DNA of 64,000 bases from Paramecium pentaurelia (Eukaryota > Ciliophora > Oligohymenophorea > Peniculida > Parameciidae). The stretch spans positions 1-64,000 of the forward strand of contig CAJJDO010000104.1 in assembly GCA_905183005.1 (NCBI GenBank). The letters are read 5' to 3'. The position numbers and the translations under genes are program-made. Under the pieces are notes generated by a model. That model ran no database searches. It worked only from the letters and a program-made list of their open reading frames with translations, and was not told the origin of the DNA. Shown piece after piece: positions 60,677-64,000 of the stretch; position 1 is the stretch's first letter; the number at the start of each line of letters is the position of its first letter.

Positions 60677-61687
60677 ATGAAGAAGTACTCATCCTAAAGA
60701 TTATTGCTCACTAATGATGAACTTCTACGTATTTAAATCCTAGCCAAAAACTCTTTTAGACCCTCTTCCAAATAGAGAATTAAAGATAAACCTAAACTAG
60801 AATCATATCAATTCAAACCTGATGTATATTCTCTATTTATACTAGATTAATAAATAATCTGCAAATCTATAAAGATCAATAAATGATTTATTTCGATGGA
60901 ATTTAAATAAATAAATGAAAAGACAATAGATATATGATGATGAAGTATTAAATCCTCCTTTATTTATAGTCAAGAGAACTACTTAACAATGCAAATAGAT
61001 TAACTCATGAATTAACTAATACTTCTGTTTTCGATAGATTATATCAGGTCAGAAAAAACAGTGAAAATGTTATTTGTAATTGTTCTTATCTCTAATATTA
61101 GAATAATCTAAAAGAAATACTAGTAATTTTGGACCTTATTATACTAAAAACATGACTAGTTCCATGTATTAAGAATATCAACGCTAATAATAATTAGAAG
61201 TGTCTTAATTCAAATCTAAAACAAATGCTACTGATAGCAAATATGAATAATCAAATCAATAAACTCCAAATCCTAATTTTTTTGATTCTGATTAATTACC
61301 TATAGCTGTAAATGATGTATTTACTTATTCTTATTATTTTTAATAGCAAATCAAGGCTTCAGTACCTGTACATTAATATGTGGATTTAACTGAATAATTG
61401 AGTAACTCTATAAATGAGCCTGATTCACCTGCTAAATCACCTTTGCATCAGAAGGATATAGAAGTCATGGTTGAAAGGTATAAAAAATATTGCTATCAAA
61501 TAGATTAAATAATTGGTAGGCTAAGAAATAACAATAAGAACAACAAGGATAATAAGATGATTAACATGTTAAATCTTAAATCAAACCCAATTTCATCAAT
61601 CAAAACAGATAACCATCCTTTGGAAGTTCGTAATCTCAATCCAAATTTTATTCGAATATGTTCCTAAATAATAATCAAACTCATTGA
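60677..61687 (+). CDS. Intron-rich protein, unknown
   Basis: About 293 residues from six exons. Introns are 22, 25, 26, 30 and 26 nt, leaving 882 nt in frame. Introns of 22, 25, 26 and 26 nt are needed to keep the frame. The 30-nt one is in frame either way. The N-terminus (MKKYSSQRLLLTNDELLRI) is helical. The middle (NANRLTHELTNTSVFDRLYQ) is also helical. The last third is Gln/Asn-rich and low-complexity (FGSSQSQSKFYSNMFL). It has the style of ciliate cytoskeletal or adaptor proteins, but no domain was recognised. It follows the 60058 gene by 79 bp, and the two share Ser/Asn-rich composition, without clear homology. Confidence 0.55.
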
Positions 61688-62480
61688 TATTTAATATAGA
61701 TATATTTATTATAATACTTCTTATTATTTAAATAAAATCATAATATCATTGAAGATTCCAATTAAAGAAAAAATTGATAAGAATTTGAAATTTATGATTT
61801 TTTATAATATGAAAACTGTTATCATAATTTATAAATGATTCTTATTTATTAATATTAAAAAAAGTTTGATTCTCTAATATGTTTGAATTTTAAGTAAATA
61901 TATTTAGGTGATTAATCAATTTTAACTAATCTAGCACTTAAGATTAAGAGATAAAATAGTTTATTTAATATTATAAGTCAAATAATATTCTTGTAATTAT
62001 TGGATAAAAATAATCAAATAATAGAAATATGATTTTTATTATTAGTCCATCTAATCTAAACTTAATATTATTTGAAATCTTATAAAACTAATACTTATGT
62101 TATAGCATATGTAATAAAGATAATATATAGAGATTTATTTTTTATATTATTTAATATATTTGAAAACATTATTTATTATTAAATGTTACTCACCCTCAAA
62201 TATTTGAATAAAGTTAAACAAATAAATTTGGATAAAAGAGTAAATGTGCAATCTTTACAGATACTTTTGGTTTAATTATTTAGTATCAAAAACAGAATAA
62301 TAGGATTAATTGATTAAGACGGTAACAATAATTGTTAATTTTCAAGGCAACTTCTATGATTTATCATAATTTATTTAATAATTGTATTACTCAAGATGCA
62401 ATGTATACACTATCGTAAGTGAAGAAAATTTAAATTCAAATGATAATAAATTATTATAAACATCTCTAAAATATAGTTAG
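61688..62480. other. Intergenic region, no gene seen
   Basis: About 790 bp of A+T-rich sequence. No coding frame of good quality and no RNA gene was recognised. Confidence 0.45.
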
Positions 62481-64000
62481 ATGTCAGATTACAACAATAA
62501 GCTTTCATTTATTGATTTCATATATGATTTAGAAGAATTCCAGTAGATTCTAGGTGGAGATCAATACACCTGTATTTACTTGATTGATGAAAAGGATTAT
62601 CAAGGGCTAGATTTTCTATGTGCTCTCGAACCCTTGATCAACAACTTCAACAATTGGGTTAACTTTTTCTATTCCTTTAGTAATAGATTACAAGATCAGG
62701 CAAGAGAAAATGATTTCTATAATAAATTGCTTTGGATCTATAAAGGATCTAAAAAGATTGTTTCCATTTAGTTGAATAATGATAAAAAAATGAGATAAAT
62801 GGATGAAATTATTCATAAACTTGTTTAAGCCAAGTTATAAGGTACTAGCACAAGAACTTCAAATATTAAATAGCAATCTTAAATCTCATCTCAATAATCT
62901 CCTGATAAAAGAAGAAGCAAATCTATTCGAAAATTAGTAGAAGAATCATAAATGTCTAATAATTCTTTATATATGAATTAAAATGTTGGGGCTTCAAAAT
63001 TAATTACTAGAGTCTAAGCTAAACTCATTCAAAGAGCTCCCTCAAGAGGTAGTGAGAACTTTGAAGATTATAGATATTAATAATAAAATTAATCATAATA
63101 ATAATAAAGTAATGCTTATCAAAATGAATCAATTATCAGTTAATAAGATATGTTATTTGGCTTAGTAGGTGATCTAGAAGAAAAGGAAATATTAGATGTT
63201 ACAATGGCAAGATTAGTAAAGCGTTTATTAATAGAAGAAAACAAAGAAATTATTCAAGTCTTGCAATTTTATTTGTAAAATAGTATAAACATATAATAAT
63301 TATGTGAGAAATTAAACAAAATTGTTGAGAATTGTACATATCAAGAGAGACCAACATCTCCATTCTAAACTCTCAAATAAAGCAAACGTCAAACTAAACC
63401 ATAATAGCAAATTAACATTAATTCTTAAGAATCTAATCGTTCATTATAATAAGATTCTACACAAAATAATTTACTATAAAGATTAGAAGATATCAAAAAT
63501 AAAGTTATTGAAATAAATAATTACAGTTACACTTCTGAATAATTTGGAATGATCAATGTATTATGGAATCAATAGGATCAAGTCTTATTGTAATTATGTA
63601 CAGATATTTACAATAAAATGCAACGAGGAGGAGAATAACCTTCTCTTAAACCATTATAGATTTACTCAGATTCGAAGTTTAATGAATTATTATAGTAAAA
63701 CTTCAAATTATCTGAAATTACTATGATTCATGAATATAGAAATAGTCATTCTGGATCTATACATGCTGTATTACAACACTTTAGATACTAAAATAATTTA
63801 GAATTATTTATAAATGATTTAAGAAAAGCAATAAATACAGTATAAACTTAAAATCAAAATCTTAATTAACCAGAAAAATAATAAACATAAGTATCAAAAG
63901 AGATCGTATTATTTAAGCAATTTCCTAAAGCACCTTCACCTTATAGTGTATTAATGCCAAATTTTTAATTACCAGATAATGCATAGACTTAAACACCATA
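62481..64000 (+). CDS. Large Gln-rich protein, unknown, 3' end outside window
   Basis: An ATG at 62481 opens a frame without TGA to the window edge, giving at least 506 residues. The N-terminal 110 residues are the most ordered (LSFIDFIYDLEEFQQILGG, YNKLLWIYKGSKKIV) and may form a helical domain. A basic Ser-rich linker follows (SPDKRRSKSIRKLVEES), then a second helical region (DVTMARLVKRLLIEENKEII). From about residue 330 helical stretches alternate with Gln-rich linkers, and there is an ordered block SEITMIHEYRNSHSGSIHAV. The body contains many CAA/TAA/TAG glutamine codons. No domain was recognised. The gene is incomplete only because the window ends. Confidence 0.65.

Noticed and set aside
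1..64000. CRISPR arrays, insertion sequences, bacterial operons
   Set aside because: No spaced direct repeats, no transposase motifs, and the genetic code and introns are ciliate.

Overview
The window reads as macronuclear-type DNA of a ciliate very like Paramecium. The base composition is strongly A+T-rich. Long reading frames stay open only if TAA and TAG are read as glutamine and TGA is the sole stop. Frames are joined by tiny introns, mostly 19-33 nt and mostly GTA...TAG. There is a trichocyst matrix protein gene, and genes are packed with 19-200 bp between them on the right. The species cannot be fixed from sequence alone. All gene models below were made by translating by eye with TGA as the only stop. 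For each multi-exon model the spliced length was checked to be a multiple of three.

Left third (1-12.2 kb): a gene graveyard. It holds frameshifted remains of WD40, TPR and 'GGG-Y-D-G-K' repeat proteins and of a polytopic membrane protein, with long A+T-rich stretches between them. At 12-34 kb there are intact lineage-specific genes: two small cysteine-rich secreted proteins with C-terminal hydrophobic tails (12.3 and 15.9 kb), a 494-residue propeller-like protein, and an intronless 12.7-kb gene (19,871-32,596, minus) for a roughly 4,241-residue NACHT-WD40 protein of NLR-like (STAND) layout. This part carries two single-N junctions (17,170 and 19,200). Each is flanked by apparently identical 1.2-1.3 kb sequences. 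I read these as unmerged contig overlaps, not biological repeats, so the window is probably inflated by about 2.5 kb.

Right half (34.7-64 kb): a dense ordinary gene field. In order it holds a tail-anchored protein, an IQ-motif protein, a hybrid histidine kinase, mitochondrial NAD-isocitrate dehydrogenase, an MFS (SLC22-type) transporter, a trichocyst matrix protein, a PEK/GCN2-like eIF2-alpha kinase, a predicted pseudokinase followed by an active-looking Ser/Thr kinase, a proline/glutamine-rich MORN protein, and about eight ciliate-type proteins of unknown function. The last gene runs off the right edge.

No operon-like pathway is evident. The themes are signalling (five kinase or kinase-like genes, counting the histidine kinase), secretion and surface proteins, and repeat proteins. 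The contrast between a decaying left end and a compact right end suggests the left side lies toward a chromosome end. No telomeric repeat is seen at position 1.
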